Part shown: in pieces, positions 22,637-35,147 of the stretch
Layout: each line of letters starts with the position of its first letter
How positions within the stretch are numbered: position 1 is the stretch's first letter
Origin: Salvia splendens
Lineage: Eukaryota; Streptophyta; Magnoliopsida; Lamiales; Lamiaceae
NCBI RefSeq assembly: GCF_004379255.2
Contig: NC_056042.1
Span: 14,245,901-14,309,900, forward strand
Direction of reading: 5' to 3'
Length of the DNA stretch: 64,000 bases
Notes under the pieces: model-generated
The model's input: only the letters and a program-made list of their open reading frames with translations
Databases searched by the model: none
Told to the model about the DNA's origin: nothing
Translations under genes and position numbers: made by a program

Positions 22637-22918
22637 TTTTAACGCAGCCGAATCGAGCTCAAAAACTTGCTCAGATGCAAAATCACGAAACGTGAAATCA
22701 AACGCTACTTGGCCAAATTCGTAAACGGAAAGACGGCGCCCAAACGCAGCAGCGAATTTAGTTTGCGTATCAAAAATAATGCAGATATGCGTAGATATAA
22801 ATACATGTGTGTGTATATAGTGATTATTCAGAGGTCAGACACGGCACTGAATGAAAAGCGATTAGTCTAATTCAATGATGATGACGATTATTATCAGAGT
22901 TGGATTTATACACTATTT
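22637..22918 (-). promoter_or_regulatory. Putative promoter and 5' UTR of the host gene
   Basis: Upstream of the ATG on the minus strand. TATTTATATC at about 22803-22794 is a TATA-like candidate about 160 bp before the ATG. No other element is assigned. An AAAT microsatellite follows at 22919-22940. Confidence 0.3.
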
Positions 22919-22940
22919 TAAATAAATAAATAAATAAATA
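22919..22940. repeat. AAAT microsatellite
   Basis: About five tandem AAAT units. Confidence 0.8.
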
Positions 22941-23124
22941 GTTAATACGGAATTACCAAAAAGGGCTTCTGGTTTTTTCAAATTTTATTTGCAATGCTCG
23001 AACAAATAATTAAATTTTCATTTCAGGGTTCTAATATTAAAATAAATTCTTATTGGTATTTGAATTCAGATTTAAACTCATGAAAAAAAATTGGGCGAAT
23101 CTAAAATTCGGAAACTCATGTACA

Positions 23125-23336
23125 GTACTCCGTCTGTCACGATTCACATTTTTTTTCCGATATCTCAAATTAAGTGAGTCATTTTTTTCTTTTGCAGTCA
23201 CTCTCTCTTACTTTTTTCTTTCTGATTTTTTTTATCTACCTTACTTTATTCTCTCTACTTAACTAACAAACCCAATTTTTTTAAAAAATTTGTGTTGAAA
23301 AAATAATGTCTCACTTAATGAGGGAAGCAGAGAGTA
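23125..23336. mobile_element. Stowaway-like MITE
   Basis: The left end TACTCCGTCTGTC and inner AAATTAAGTGAGTCATTT are mirrored by the right side TGTCTCACTTAATG...AGAGAGTA. The inverted repeats are imperfect. Confidence 0.4.
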
Positions 23337-23345
23337 TTGTCTCTC

Positions 23346-23762
23346 TCTTTCCGTCTCACAAGAGTACGCACTCTTTTCTTTTTAATATGTTTTACAAGAG
23401 TGTGCACTTTCTAATCATGAAAACTTCTTTCTCTGTAAAAAGCTGGACTTATTTTCCATTAACGTTACTTTAATTATTTTTTTTACCTTTTTTATTATTA
23501 CTCTTGAAAACTTCTTTCTCTGTAAAAAGCTGGACTCATTCTCCATTAACGTTACTTTAATTATTTTTTTTTACCTTTTTTATAATTACTCTTGAAAACT
23601 TCTTTCTCTGTAAAAAGCTGGACTCATTCTCCATTAACGTTACTTTAATTATTTTTTTTTACCTTTTTTATAATTACTCTGAAAGCTTTTTTTAATTACT
23701 TTACCAACTATGCATTAATACACATGTTCAGCCAAAAGTGCATACTCTTGATAGTCGTGACT
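23346..23762. mobile_element. MITE with internal triplication
   Basis: The left arm CAAGAGTACGCACTCTTTT (about 23357) is complementary to the right arm AAAAGTGCATACTCTTG (about 23734-23750). Three tandem 88-bp units lie between the arms. Confidence 0.45.
23419..23681. repeat. Three tandem copies of an 87-88 bp unit
   Basis: Units begin GAAAACTTCTTTCTCTG at 23419, 23506 and 23594. Each contains AGCTGGACT, CCATTAACGTTACTTTAA and a T-run. Copies differ at only a few bases, so the expansion is recent. Confidence 0.9.
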
Positions 23763-23811
23763 TATAATTGAAGAGATTATTTATTTTTAATAAAAGTTAA
23801 TTACTTTAATG

Positions 23812-23950
23812 TACTCCCTCCGTCCAAAGAAAGATGACTCATTTCTTAGGCGGCACGGAATTTTATGTAATTTTATTTTGTACGTACATTTGGAGAGAGT
23901 AAAGTAGAGATAAATGTATTTCCACATTTAGTAACGAGACATAAGGAGTA
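23812..23950. mobile_element. Stowaway-like MITE (139 bp)
   Basis: The left end TACTCCCTCCGTCC is the common plant Stowaway terminus; the right end is ATAAGGAGTA. The inverted repeats are degraded. Confidence 0.5.
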
Positions 23951-24124
23951 TCAAAGTTATTTCAACACATATGATATACCTAATCGAATCGGGCCTGGTC
24001 TTGCCGTGGCACTGTGTACAAGCATATATAGGAGTGCTATTCGTAAATTTCTATATCTATTTGGATATATTCCTCCACTAACACATTTGAAGACTTAGCC
24101 TTTTTTTCGTTAAATAATGAATTA

Positions 24125-24341
24125 TACTTTTTTCGTCTCTTTGTAGTTGAGTCATATTCTTTTTTGGGTTGTCCCAATATAGTTGATTCATTTCATTTTA
24201 TGGAAAGACGTAACACATATTTAACCGTATTCTCTCTTCATCTCTATATTTAATGATATTTCCTACTTTATTTTTTCACTCACATAATATAATTTTCTTA
24301 AATTAAAAAAACGTCACTACTATGTAGGGACGAAAGGAGTA
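24125..24341. mobile_element. Stowaway-like MITE (217 bp)
   Basis: The left end TACTTTTTTCGTCTCTTTG and the right end GTAGGGACGAAAGGAGTA are inverted copies with a few mismatches. Confidence 0.55.
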
Positions 24342-24995
24342 TTTTGTTTGAGAATGTGTATGATAGAAACACAACTAATAGAAAGTAATAAATTGTTCTT
24401 AATCCATAAATCTGATTGAGCAAGATTAATCGAATTCAGCCAAATCAGATTCGATAGGTTAAATTAAAAAAGAAAGTGTGAATCTTTTATTTGATGGGGT
24501 CATGGTAAACGCAAAGAACAAAAATGCACATACCTTCTGGGGCATTGAACCTGTGAATATTTCATATAAAGCCTTCCAAGGAAACGAGTTGCAATATTAA
24601 TTGTATTACGTGTTACATTTATTTGACTGTGTGATTACTATAGAAAAATTAGTGGATATGAATATAATGAAGACATCTATATGAAATTGGAACGCAAGTC
24701 AAAATGGTATCCTTTATGTGTTATTTATAGGAGAGGGGTAGGTTGGTAATTACAACAAGAGTTGGGCAGCCACAAATAGAATTAAAATAGGTAGGGAAGT
24801 AGCAAATTCCAAGAAAGAAGAATAATGAAAGCGCGCACGTGTGGGCATCATGTAATGGAACTTCGTGCGAGGGACCCACCTTGTAAAATTTCCCCCCTTT
24901 ACCAGCCACCCAGATAAGTTACATGGTTGATTCATCATTTCAAATTTTCAACGCGTTTAATATCCTTTGCCAATTGCCAAAATGTTTAAGAGTGA
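24342..24995. other. Intergenic, nothing recognised
   Basis: AT-rich host sequence. The two overlapping 62-codon minus frames near 24721-24938 show no family motif and are judged chance frames. Confidence 0.4.
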
Positions 24996-25368
24996 TGCTA
25001 AATGGCCATAATGTGGCCGGCCATAAAAAGTTAATTTAGTCCATTTACATGTATAAAAAAATTAGAATTACCGATATAAACTTATATGTGTGTGAATGGA
25101 CTTGTGAGTTGATACTTATCTTTGAATTCCATTACGTAAAACACATTAATATCACGAATTACTGTATACGTTGAGCAACAATCAAGAAATGACAGTAGTA
25201 ATAAGTTGAGCAAAAACTACGAAAGAACAACACTAACATGTTGAGTAACATATAATGAAGATGATATAAAAGTAAAATCAAATAGTATTAAACCAAAAAT
25301 TTGAAAAAAAATCAATTTTTTTTGTTATTTACTTAATTTATGGCTGACCATAATGTGGCCGCATAGCT
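24996..25368. mobile_element. Possible MITE with about 30-bp imperfect TIRs
   Basis: The left GCTAAATGGCCATAATGTGG and the reverse of the right end (GCTATGCGGCCACATTATGG) align, and both continue into GCCATAAA. No clear target duplication, so the superfamily is unassigned. Confidence 0.35.
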
Positions 25369-25751
25369 TTATTCAATGTTTAATACTCCTATGTTCTATT
25401 ACAAAATCAAACGTTTTCATTTTTCAGTTTTTCCTACTAAAAAATAAATGGTTTTCCAAAAAGAAACAACACCTTCTCTATATTTTTTTTTTCTTATTTT
25501 ACTATCTTTTCATTAATTCACAAAACAATATTGCATAAAATCTCGTGCCAAAAACCAAATTTTTCATATTTATTGGAACGTTGGGAGTAAGTACACAACT
25601 GCCGGTCGAAGGTGTTATTGACTCATGGACATGGTTTAACTCGCCGGTTAGATTTAAATATGATTGAGCCGGATTATTAATGCTTCATCCGTCCTATAAA
25701 AAATGACCTACTTTTTTTTGTTTCAGCTAAGATGACCAATTACTAAAAATA

Positions 25752-26253
25752 TACTCCATCCGTTCACAAAAAATAGTCTCATTTGTGGACGGCATGAGTT
25801 TTAATGAGAAATTTGGTAAAGTAAGATAGAAGAAGAAAATGTAGGTAAAGTAAGAGATGTGGAGAAAAGTAGGTAAAGTAAAAAGATATGGAGAAAACTA
25901 CTCCCTCCGTTCCCTTATAGTTGAGTCATTTCCATATATAGTAGTAACTTTTTTTCTCTTTCTTATTTTACTCTCTCTTACTTTATTCTCTATACTTAAT
26001 TAACTTTCTACTTTATTCTCTCTCTTACTTTTTTATCTATTTATTTAACACATTCAACATCTCTTTCTTAAACTCTGTGCCGAAAATTTTTGCCTCAGCT
26101 TTGAGGGAACGGAGGGAGTAGTTAAGTATGGAAGATGGGATAAAAAGTGGGTAAAGTATGAGATGAAGAGTTTCCATTTATAGAAATGAGACTATTTTTT
26201 GTGGACATCCTAAAATAGCAAAATGAGACTATTTTTCGTGGACGAAGGGAGTA
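25752..26253. mobile_element. Outer Stowaway-like MITE of a nested pair
   Basis: The left end TACTCCATCCGTTCAC, followed by AAAAAATAGTCTCATTT, is mirrored on the right by AAATGAGACTATTTTT and GTGGACGAAGGGAGTA. The right terminal motif is present twice (26190 and 26221). A second MITE is inserted inside it. Confidence 0.65.
25899..26120. mobile_element. Inner Stowaway MITE of a nested pair
   Basis: A perfect 17-bp terminal inverted repeat, TACTCCCTCCGTTCCCT and its complement, includes the TA target. It interrupts the outer MITE. Confidence 0.75.
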
Positions 26254-26299
26254 AATATTTTTATCTCTGATCTATTCTCTCTCATTTATTTTATTCTCT

Positions 26300-27421
26300 T
26301 CAATCAACACACAAAATTAATTTGTATAAAATCATGCTCCTGCCTATTAGCAAAGTTAGCATGAGGTTGAACCTCCTCAGCCCATGACAATCAGCGTTAC
26401 TATCATCTCCTTTGTAATTTGGGACTTGCAACCCAACATCCATGCCCAAATATCCCAATTCAGAGTATGACTTTGAATTATTGACACAAAGGAAGAAATC
26501 AACATCATTTATCTTCCGCATCTCCAAGGCAACAACTGACGTCCAATAATCAATCGCAATAATAACAACAATATATCCATTAGTCGCGTTCTTGACAGTT
26601 CGGGCCAACAGAGGATGCCTTCTACACATCAGTGCTCTTCAGGTGCGCGTTGGGAGGTCGAGTATGCAATGTGTATGCGCGCCATGACTGTCCAAGGCAC
26701 CATCACCTGAGATTAACAAGGTTTGCAGCTGCCGGTGCATCGTCTCCACCGCTAAAATCATGGCATACACCTCCTTGATCTTGGTATCGAAAGTAGAAGA
26801 TACCAAATCAATGTGAATGTCGACTCCCACACCCGAAAACCGTTGTCGAACAACAATCCAAGTAATGTTGCAAAGCATACAACAGATTTTATTATAATCA
26901 GCATTCACATATATGCAAGAATTGTTCCCCAAAAATCTGCTCTGACACTCATCTACCCACCGAGAAGTGAGCTGGTGTGCAGAATCCAGCACCTTAATAA
27001 ACAGAAGCCTAATAAATTCTTCTCCTTGAGTTCCACAAGTTGCGTATTGCCATTTATATCCAGAATCCTTCTCTCCTTTGTCAACAAGCTCGAACGCTCT
27101 CCCACAGGAGCATATAGTTGAAGCCCGAATATCACAGCCTCAAAACGGTATACAAGTCCCATAAACATCACACTCATTGAAAGTAGCTAACCAGGTAACG
27201 TCCCGGCTCATCTGTTTATCAGTCACCAACTTCACCGCGCAATTCCAGAGTTGGAATTCCACATCCACACCCATTACTAAGAAAATAGATGGCTGCTCAT
27301 ATTCAAATGCCATAATTGTAGCAATATTTCTTGCTTTAGATGCGTCATTGCTCCGATCAGCATCTTCACAAGAGGAGTGCAAGTGTAGAAGTCTACTTGA
27401 GTTCTCACCGACGGAACTATC
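26300..27421 (-). pseudogene. Unidentified decayed coding stretch
   Basis: Four minus-strand frames follow one another with small overlaps and shifts: about 27472-27140, 27177-26953, 26992-26639 and 26629-26300. They cover about 1.1 kb almost without gap, as expected for a coding region broken by frameshifts. I recognise no domain. The first frame starts inside the LTR of element III, so the true 5' end is lost or lies beyond the insertion. Unusually balanced base composition supports former coding use. It could also be a fragment of an unrecognised transposon. Confidence 0.3.
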
Positions 27422-30400
27422 TGTCACGACCGCCCATACTAGGGATACGATAAACGAGGAGATCGTGACCACTGAATAACAATAAAGACAACATTTAAGG
27501 ATGGCAGTTTATATGAAAAACTTCATTAGCTTAAAAGAATAATATTTTAGTTTAAAGAAACTTAATGTCATAAATTCATTATTAATTAGCAATGACTTAT
27601 AGTAAACGATTTTTCAAAAGGAAGCAGCGGGGAAAAATAAATATCAAAATCCAATTAATTTCCGAAAGAACAAAGGTTTTAGTTTACGAAAAACCGTTTT
27701 AGAGTAACGAAGTAAACAACAAATTAACGTCTAAAAGTATTTGGCATGCCAAAAGTAGTACGAAGTAAAATAAAGTCTTGAGGCATAGTTCAAAAATATA
27801 GCAGCGGAAATAAGGTTGTAAAGAGGGTCAAGGATGGTGCCTATGTATGAAGACACAACGCATCCAAATTCCCTAGGCCGACTCAACATCCATCGCAACA
27901 TCCCGCTCAACCTGCACATAGGGAAAACATATACAGGGCTGAGTACTTGTTGTACTCAATGGGCTCATGCCGAAAAATATTTTATACAGTTATGTCATCC
28001 ATACCAGTGATCTCGAGTTTTACATGTAGTTAAGAAATATCATCGAGAACACAAAAACATTTCATAGACTGGCCAGTCAAATAATCTCCCCACTTTCTTA
28101 ACAATCCATCAATCACAATCATCATTCCATGTGCGACGAAAGTGTGGCCACACTATTTTCCCACGAGACCGGCCGACTAGCAACGACGACTCACGATCCC
28201 ACCAGTGTACACAGCCTGATAGGGTTTGCGGCCCTACTCAGACCCGAATTCGTTTCACAACACAGCCATATAGCCTAACGGAGCAAGCTCGGATGAACTA
28301 GGCATCATGCAACAATCTCATAAACAAAACATCATGGCATGACATAACGAGTTAAACCACCCTTATAACACCACATCATATTTTCAGAAAATAAAAGAAT
28401 TGTAAAAGAAAGCGCACCTTGTTTGCTTAAACAATTCAATATCCAACTTAAGACAACCCACGTTCCTCGTGCTCACGTACACACAATAACCCTTGCCAAC
28501 ACCACAACACAAATCAGCCTTCCATCAATTCACATTATCATGCATGTCCTATCGTTCCTTTCATCGTTCTCTTAAATTATCCATCCCAACCATTCGTCAA
28601 CATAAGAAAAACATGCCATAATATTTCTCAACGTGTCACACATAATCACGTCATAGGATACATTCCTTAATCATACATGCATCATATACTTCACCCAAAC
28701 TTGGCAACAAGTGATATTTCAACATAATAACAAATCTGGCATAACGGTGCAGTTGGTTTGTAAAAATCACCAAAAATCCATCTAACCTCATATGAAGCTA
28801 AATTTGGACATAACACAGTAGACACATTCAAGTTCATCCCGTTAAAATTTCACACCAAAATCATGTCATTTGGCCAGTCAAAACAAAAGTGCAACTCTCT
28901 GGTCGGAACATAAAAACTATGGCAGTACTGCGCAGTTCAATTGAAAAATTTGTCAAAAATTCATCCAATGTCCAATGAGGCTAAACTTTTCAAAAATCAC
29001 AGAAGACACTTCAAATTTCATCTAGTTCAAAATTCACATCAAAAAGAGGCCATTTGGTCGGTCAAATAGAAAACGAAACTTTCTGGGCGAGAATACAAGT
29101 TTCTGGCAGAATTGCGCAGTGAACTTAAAAAATTTGTTAAAAGTTCATCTTTCGTCAAGAGGGGCTGAAATTTACACACAACACAGAAAACACCTTGAAG
29201 TTTACTCAGTTAAAAATTCGCACCAAAATAAGATCGTTTGTTCAGTCAAACACACGTCGGAATCCACTGTCCGAACACCACAGTTTTCAGGTTTCACAAT
29301 TTCGAAAATTAGGGTTTCTTCCTCATTTATCCAAACACAATTTTTCATGCTTCCCACACACAATCATGCTTCAAAAGATCTCACAATCATGTTTTTAATA
29401 AATTCACATAGCATTTACCACAATTCATCCACAAGTTCATTCATATACAACCATAAACGCATACACACATCTTTTCTCATGCAACCAATCCATTCCATCA
29501 GATTAATTCTTAGATCTACGATCTCTACACTCACTATATGCATGAAGGAATCCAAATCAAAGTTTCAATGGGAAGAGTGAGGAAAAGTGAATCAAATATA
29601 CCTTTCTTGATCAAAACAAACGGTAGAAACAAAGATTGAGGCGGTTCTTCGGTGAATCTAGAAGTTTCCACTCCAATTGAAGCAAGAACAAGGATGAATG
29701 GAGGATTTTTGGAGAGAATGAAGAGAGGGGGGAAGGCGTGTGAGGAGAGAATGAGGGAGAGGGAGGCGTGTGAAAAATAGTGGCTAGGGTTATGGTTTAG
29801 TTTATTTTGTGTATTAGGTTTAATTCACACCCAAAAAAAATAATTAAATTGCGGGAGAATAAGATAAATTCCCACAATTAAAATACAAGGTAGGCGTGTG
29901 TTTTGAGGGGTGGAATTTCGAAAATTGCAATTTAATTGGCAAAGAATTGATTTGGTATTTACTTGGAGAGAAATATATCCACAAATTAGGTAACTAGACA
30001 ATGAGTATTTCATAAATAAGGGAACAAAATAAATTAAATCTCCAAGTAGGAAATAAAAGGGGAGGGGGCGTGTATTTTGAAGGCATGGAAGGAATAATAT
30101 TTAAATCCTCAATTAAAAGGGAATAGGATTTAAATTTGGTAATTTTTTTTATAGGAAAAGACTCCCATAAAATAGGTAACAAATAAATAAATTTCCACAA
30201 GGAAAATAAAAGCATATGGGGCGTGTGGGATGGAGACACAATAGAAGGAAAATATTCACATCCCCAATTAATTAGACATAGATATTAATTTGACATTTAT
30301 TTGAATAAAAAGGGTTCCACAACATAGGAAACAATTATAATTTCCTCTACAATAAGGAAGGGGCCGAAAATTGGCTTTAATTGCCACAAGGAAATAATTC

Positions 30401-30898
30401 AAATCTTCATTTAATTATGGTGAGGAAACAAAATGTGGCATGATTTAATTGGATTTAAAATAAAAGAAGGGAATCAACAAGACACCAATTAATTTCAAGA
30501 AAATAATCCATCCTCCTAATTAAAATAGGGGATTTTCAAAACTCACAAAAATAATAGGCTAGAGTTTGAATTTCATGTAGTACAAACTAGGGATAATTCG
30601 ATTTGGATTTAACTTGGATGAATATCCCAAAATAATTAATTAAATTCAAGAAAGAATAAAATTTTCAATAATTGGAGGGGACGACAATAGCCACTTTATT
30701 TGGCTATAACAAGATGCATGATCTTATTTAAATTAATTTTCCCCACATTAAAAAAAAATAGCACTTCATTCCGATTCCCCTATCACGATTTATTCCGCAT
30801 ACTCAAACTCAATCACGTAGCAACAATTTAAATTTCATAAATGAAATTTCCAATCGACAGATATTAAATAAAAGTCACAAAAATTTTGGGGTGTTACA
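27422..30898 (-). repeat. 3' LTR of element III
   Basis: On the minus strand it runs from TGTAACACCCCAAAATTTT to GGGCGGTCGTGACA. Length is 3477 bp. Both termini match the LTRs of array A (about 2620 bp), with the extra length mainly in U3. A 310-bp segment (27422-27731) is repeated at 50663-50971, which proves its LTR nature. Confidence 0.85.
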
Positions 30899-30911
30899 TC
30901 CTTCCCTTGTT
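30899..30911 (-). other. Polypurine tract of element III
   Basis: AACAAGGGAAGGA on the minus strand lies immediately upstream of the 3' LTR. The equivalent in array A is AGAGGGGAAGGA. Confidence 0.75.
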
Positions 30912-33516
30912 AACAGAAATTTCGTCCTGAAATTTGATTGTCTCGCATAAACAACTCGGGGTAATTTTCTTTCATTCTATCTTCTAACTCCCACGTGGCT
31001 TCCTTGGGACCATGGTGTTTCCACAACACTTTCACGGATGCTATCGACTTGTTTCGCAACTCTTGCACCTTCCGATCTAGGATTGCCTCTGGCCTTTCCT
31101 CGTAGCTCATGTCGGGGGTTAGGATCACTTCCTCGTGATGAATCACATGCTTGGGGTCGAACACGTACTTGCGCAACTGCGACACATGGAACACGTTGTG
31201 CACATTCCCAAAACTGGGAGGTAACGCCAAACGATACGCTACAGGACCTACTTCATCGATAATCTCGTACGGTCCTACAAAGGGCGGTTTCAGCTAGCCT
31301 TTCACTCCAAACCTCACAACTCCTTTCGTCGGGGATACTTTCAGGAATACTTTGTCACCAACATCGAATTTGATCTCCGTTCGGCGCACATCAGCATATG
31401 ACTTCTTCCTATCTTGAGCTTCTTTGATCCTTGCACCGATTTGATGCACAATTTCGGTTATTCCCTTTATGGCGTCGGGTCCTAACATCTTCCTCTCACC
31501 AACTTCATCCCAATAGAGTGGGGATTGACACTTCCTGCCATACAAGGCTTCATACGGCGCCATATCGATCGTCGCTTGATAGCTATTGTTGTAGGCGAAT
31601 TCAACCAACGGTAGAACAGTTTCCCAACTTTCCCCTCGATCTAGGACAACGGCTCGCAACATATCCTCAAGCGTTTGAATTGTCCTCTCTGACTGCCCGT
31701 CCGGTTGCGGGTGATAAGCAGTGCTGAAGTTCAATTGTGTGCTCAATTCCCGTTGCAACTCATCCAAAACTTTGATGTGAACTTCGTATCGCGGTCGGAC
31801 ACAATGGTCTTTGGTACCCCATGCAAACGTACAATCTCACTCACGTAGAGCTTAGCTAACTTGTCCGCTCCATAAGTGATTCTAATTGGTAAAAAATGTC
31901 CGCTTTTAGTCAGTCGATCGATGATCACCCAAATCGCAGTGTTGCCCTTTTGTGACTTTGGCAAACCCATCACGAAATCCATGGCTAGATGTTCCTACTT
32001 CCATTCGGGAATTTCTAGCGGTTGCAATTTCCCATATGGCCGTTGGTGTAAGGCCTTCACTTGTTGACATGCTAGACATCGTTCCACATACGATGCTACG
32101 TTCTCTTTCATTCCATTCCACCAAAAACGCTGTTTCAAATCTTGATACATCTTCGTGCTTCCGGGGTGAGCAGTGTAAGGCGTGTCATGTGCTTCACTCA
32201 AAATCTCATCTTTTAGCACCTCATCGCTCGGCACATACAATCATCTATCGTATGTCAAAGCATTGTCTGCCTCCTCACGATAATGATCAAGTTTCTCGGC
32301 TCTCACCTTCACACGTAGTTCTTACAACTTCTCCTCACGTCGTTGGGCTTCCATGAGCTTGGTTCTCAAATCTGGCTCAATCACTAGCGTCGCTATTTTT
32401 CCTCCTACTGTCTCGGGTGCTTTTACTATTTTCAATTTCATTCTGTCAAATTCGCGGATCAACGCTTCCTCTTGCGTTAGGAAATAAGCCAATTGCAGTT
32501 GGTTCTCCCTACTCAAAGCATCGGCTACTACGTTCACCTTGCCCGGATGATAGTGAATACCACAGTCATAATCTTTCACCATCTGTAGCCAACGTCGCTG
32601 TCGCATGTTTAGCTCCTTCTGCTCGAAAAACTACTTGAGACTCTTGTGATCCGTATATATCTAGCATCTCACTCCATAGAGATGGTGTCTCCAAATTTTC
32701 AGTGCGTGCACTACTGCTAGTTCCAAATCATGGGTCAGAAAATTCAGCTCATTCGGTCTCAACTGTCGGGAAGCATATGCTATCACTTTCCCATCTTGCA
32801 TTAACACACATCTAAGTCCTACTTTTGATGCATCAGTATAGACGGCGAAGTCCTTCTCGGCTGCCGGCACCGCTAGAACAGGTGTTGTGGTCAACTTCTC
32901 TTTCGGCAGTTGGAAACTCGCCTCGCATTCTGGCGTCCAAACCACTTTGATTCCTTTCTTCAACAGTTGTGTCATTGGTCTCGCGATTTTAGAGAATCCC
33001 TCGATGAAACATCGGTAGTATCCTGCCAATCCCAAGAAACTGCGGATTTCACTCGGCGTTTTCGGCCATTTCCAATTTTGCACAACCTAGACCTTTGTTG
33101 GGTCTACCTGAATTCCATTTGCCGTCACGATATGACCAAGAAAGTTCACTCGAGTCAACCAAAACTCACACTTACTGAACTTGGCATAAAGTTTCTCCTT
33201 TCGTAACGTTTCCAACACAGTTTGCAGATGCCATCCATGTTCCTCCTCGTCCTTCGAGTATACCAACACGCCGTCGATGAAAACTAACACAAACTTGTCG
33301 AGATACTCATGGAAAACTCGATTCATCAAGTCCATGAAGACGGCCGGGGCGTTGGACCTTTAACGAGTTCATAATGGCCATTACGCGTGCGAAATTCATA
33401 ATGGCCATAACGAGTGCAAAAAGCAGTTTTAGGCACATCCCCTCGTCGGACCTTTAGTTGATGGTATCCCGACCTCAAGTCCATTTTTGAAAATACGTCC
33501 GCTCCTTGAAGTTGGT
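30907..33516 (-). pseudogene. Element III pol, 3' part: RT end, RNase H, integrase, chromodomain
   Basis: It continues the RT frame interrupted by element II ([13 protein letters not shown] near 33470). The RT active-site motif reads FIDGVLVYS (33275-33270), with the second catalytic Asp replaced by Gly. RNase H (YTDASKVG near 32840), integrase zinc region (CLACQQVKAL near 32060), core (AMDFVMGLPKSQ near 31980; TIVSDRDTKF near 31800), C-terminal GPYEI motif (31270) and a chromodomain (about 31110-30960, WKHHGPKEATWE) follow in the order of chromoviruses. At least five stops and a frameshift break the reading. The chromodomain normally targets integration to marked heterochromatin. Confidence 0.9.
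33512..33516. other. Target site duplication of element II, left copy
   Basis: TTGGT, repeated at 47500-47504 on the other side of element II. Confidence 0.95.
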
Positions 33517-35147
33517 TGAAGTGAGTTGGGCCTGCCTCTCGACTCTAATGTCGAATGACTAGACTCAGGAGTAAACAAGTGTGCACATATGAGAATTAAT
33601 GCAAGGCTCGGTCCAGACACAACGCTCCTTAAATCCACTGGATCACTGGGTCCAGGAACTCAAGAGAACTACAGTGTTTTTGTCGTTGGACACACTCGAC
33701 TCCCCTTCAAAAAATAAATCCCTCAACCCGAATACTATGAATTAGTATAGGGAAGTGGGGTCGATCCCACAGAGATGGATTCGCAGGGTAGTGCTAAGAG
33801 ACTATGGAAACAAACGGCTGCTGCCACGCAAAGGGGTTGAGATTTTAACTACCACTAGATCTAGGCAAGAAATGTAAACGCCAGACCTAGGACACAGAAA
33901 ACTTACTGGAATCAGACATCAAATCCGAAAGACACAATCACTTCCTTGACTGAGTAAATAACTAACTGATTGAGACTAGGCAGAAAGAATAAAACAGCGG
34001 GGAACATGATTCCAAATATAGCAAGTACGGTAAAAAGCTGCAGATAACAAATCAGCTCCAGCTAGCTTCGCATGCAAAGTTCCTAACAGATTCAGAAACG
34101 CAAATGCAGAAAACAGAGCATACTCCCAGATTCGAACAGAATATAGAAATTGAGATGCCGGAAACTTGCTACGAATCGGAAATAAACCAGATCTACGTAA
34201 ACTAGGCGAAATGAAATGAAAACACGTAAGCTAGGCATGCAATTTAAACACTCCTGCTCAGAATCATGTCGGACGCTTAATCCACTCCGGATCCAAGCAA
34301 TCCAAACTCAACAATCAACTAAATTAACTCCATAACTCCGATTCTAACAGATCTGCTCCGATCACCGCCAAATTCAATCAATCAAGAACAATCTGCAAAC
34401 AAATCACAAACTCCAGCAAAACCCAACCTCCGATTCATCCAAAAACAGAACCATTCTTCAGATCCAAACGAAAAATATCAGCAAATAATCAGAAACCAAC
34501 TGCAAAAAAAATAAACAACTCCGACAATCCAACTCGAAATCAAGCGAACTCAACCAGCAAACCAGAAATGAACACAATAGACATAAGCGAAAGTAAAATC
34601 TGGAATAAAACAGGAAATATTGGTTAACAAAAGAAAACCGAGCTTCGAACAGCGAAGCTCGGTGGAATCAGTGTAAACAGCAACGGAAATGTAAATTGTT
34701 TCTTCGCCCTTGAACTAGGACGGTGTTACAACCCTCGAACCACTCTCAGAAAGCTAAAATGTGAACCCCAGCCAAGTGCTAACTGGAATCTCTCGCGAAT
34801 TTGGAGTCAAGTGTGTGGAAAGGTGAATCGAGCAAGGGGCTGTTAGTGAGGCCTCCACCCGAGAAAGTCCCTCCAGCCTGCATGCTTCTCCCTTTTATAG
34901 ATGCGGACATAGCCTTCTAGAGTTTTCGTAGAAATCCCTATTCTACCCTTCAACTTCGAGGCTTCCTCCGTCTAGCAATTTTCTTCCAATTGTTCACCCT
35001 TTCGCCAGTTTCCTAGGACCATGCAAGCGTCCTCTTCTTTTCCTGGATCTGGCGAAAAACTTCACATACCTGACTTAATTCAATGCGTTAGACCCAGTAA
35101 TTTCATGGCATGAACCCCTAGACCGATGCATGAAATTAGCCTTATCA
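33517..35147 (-). repeat. 3' LTR of element II
   Basis: On the plus strand it runs from TGAAGTGAG to CCTTATCA, 1631 bp, equal in length to the 5' copy. TATA (minus CTATAAAAGG) is at 34900-34891. A perfect 11-bp-stem hairpin is at 34637-34663. Confidence 0.95.

Noticed and set aside
30995..31262. Plus-strand frame opposite the chromodomain
   Set aside because: It is antisense to element III pol, and no independent motif is present.
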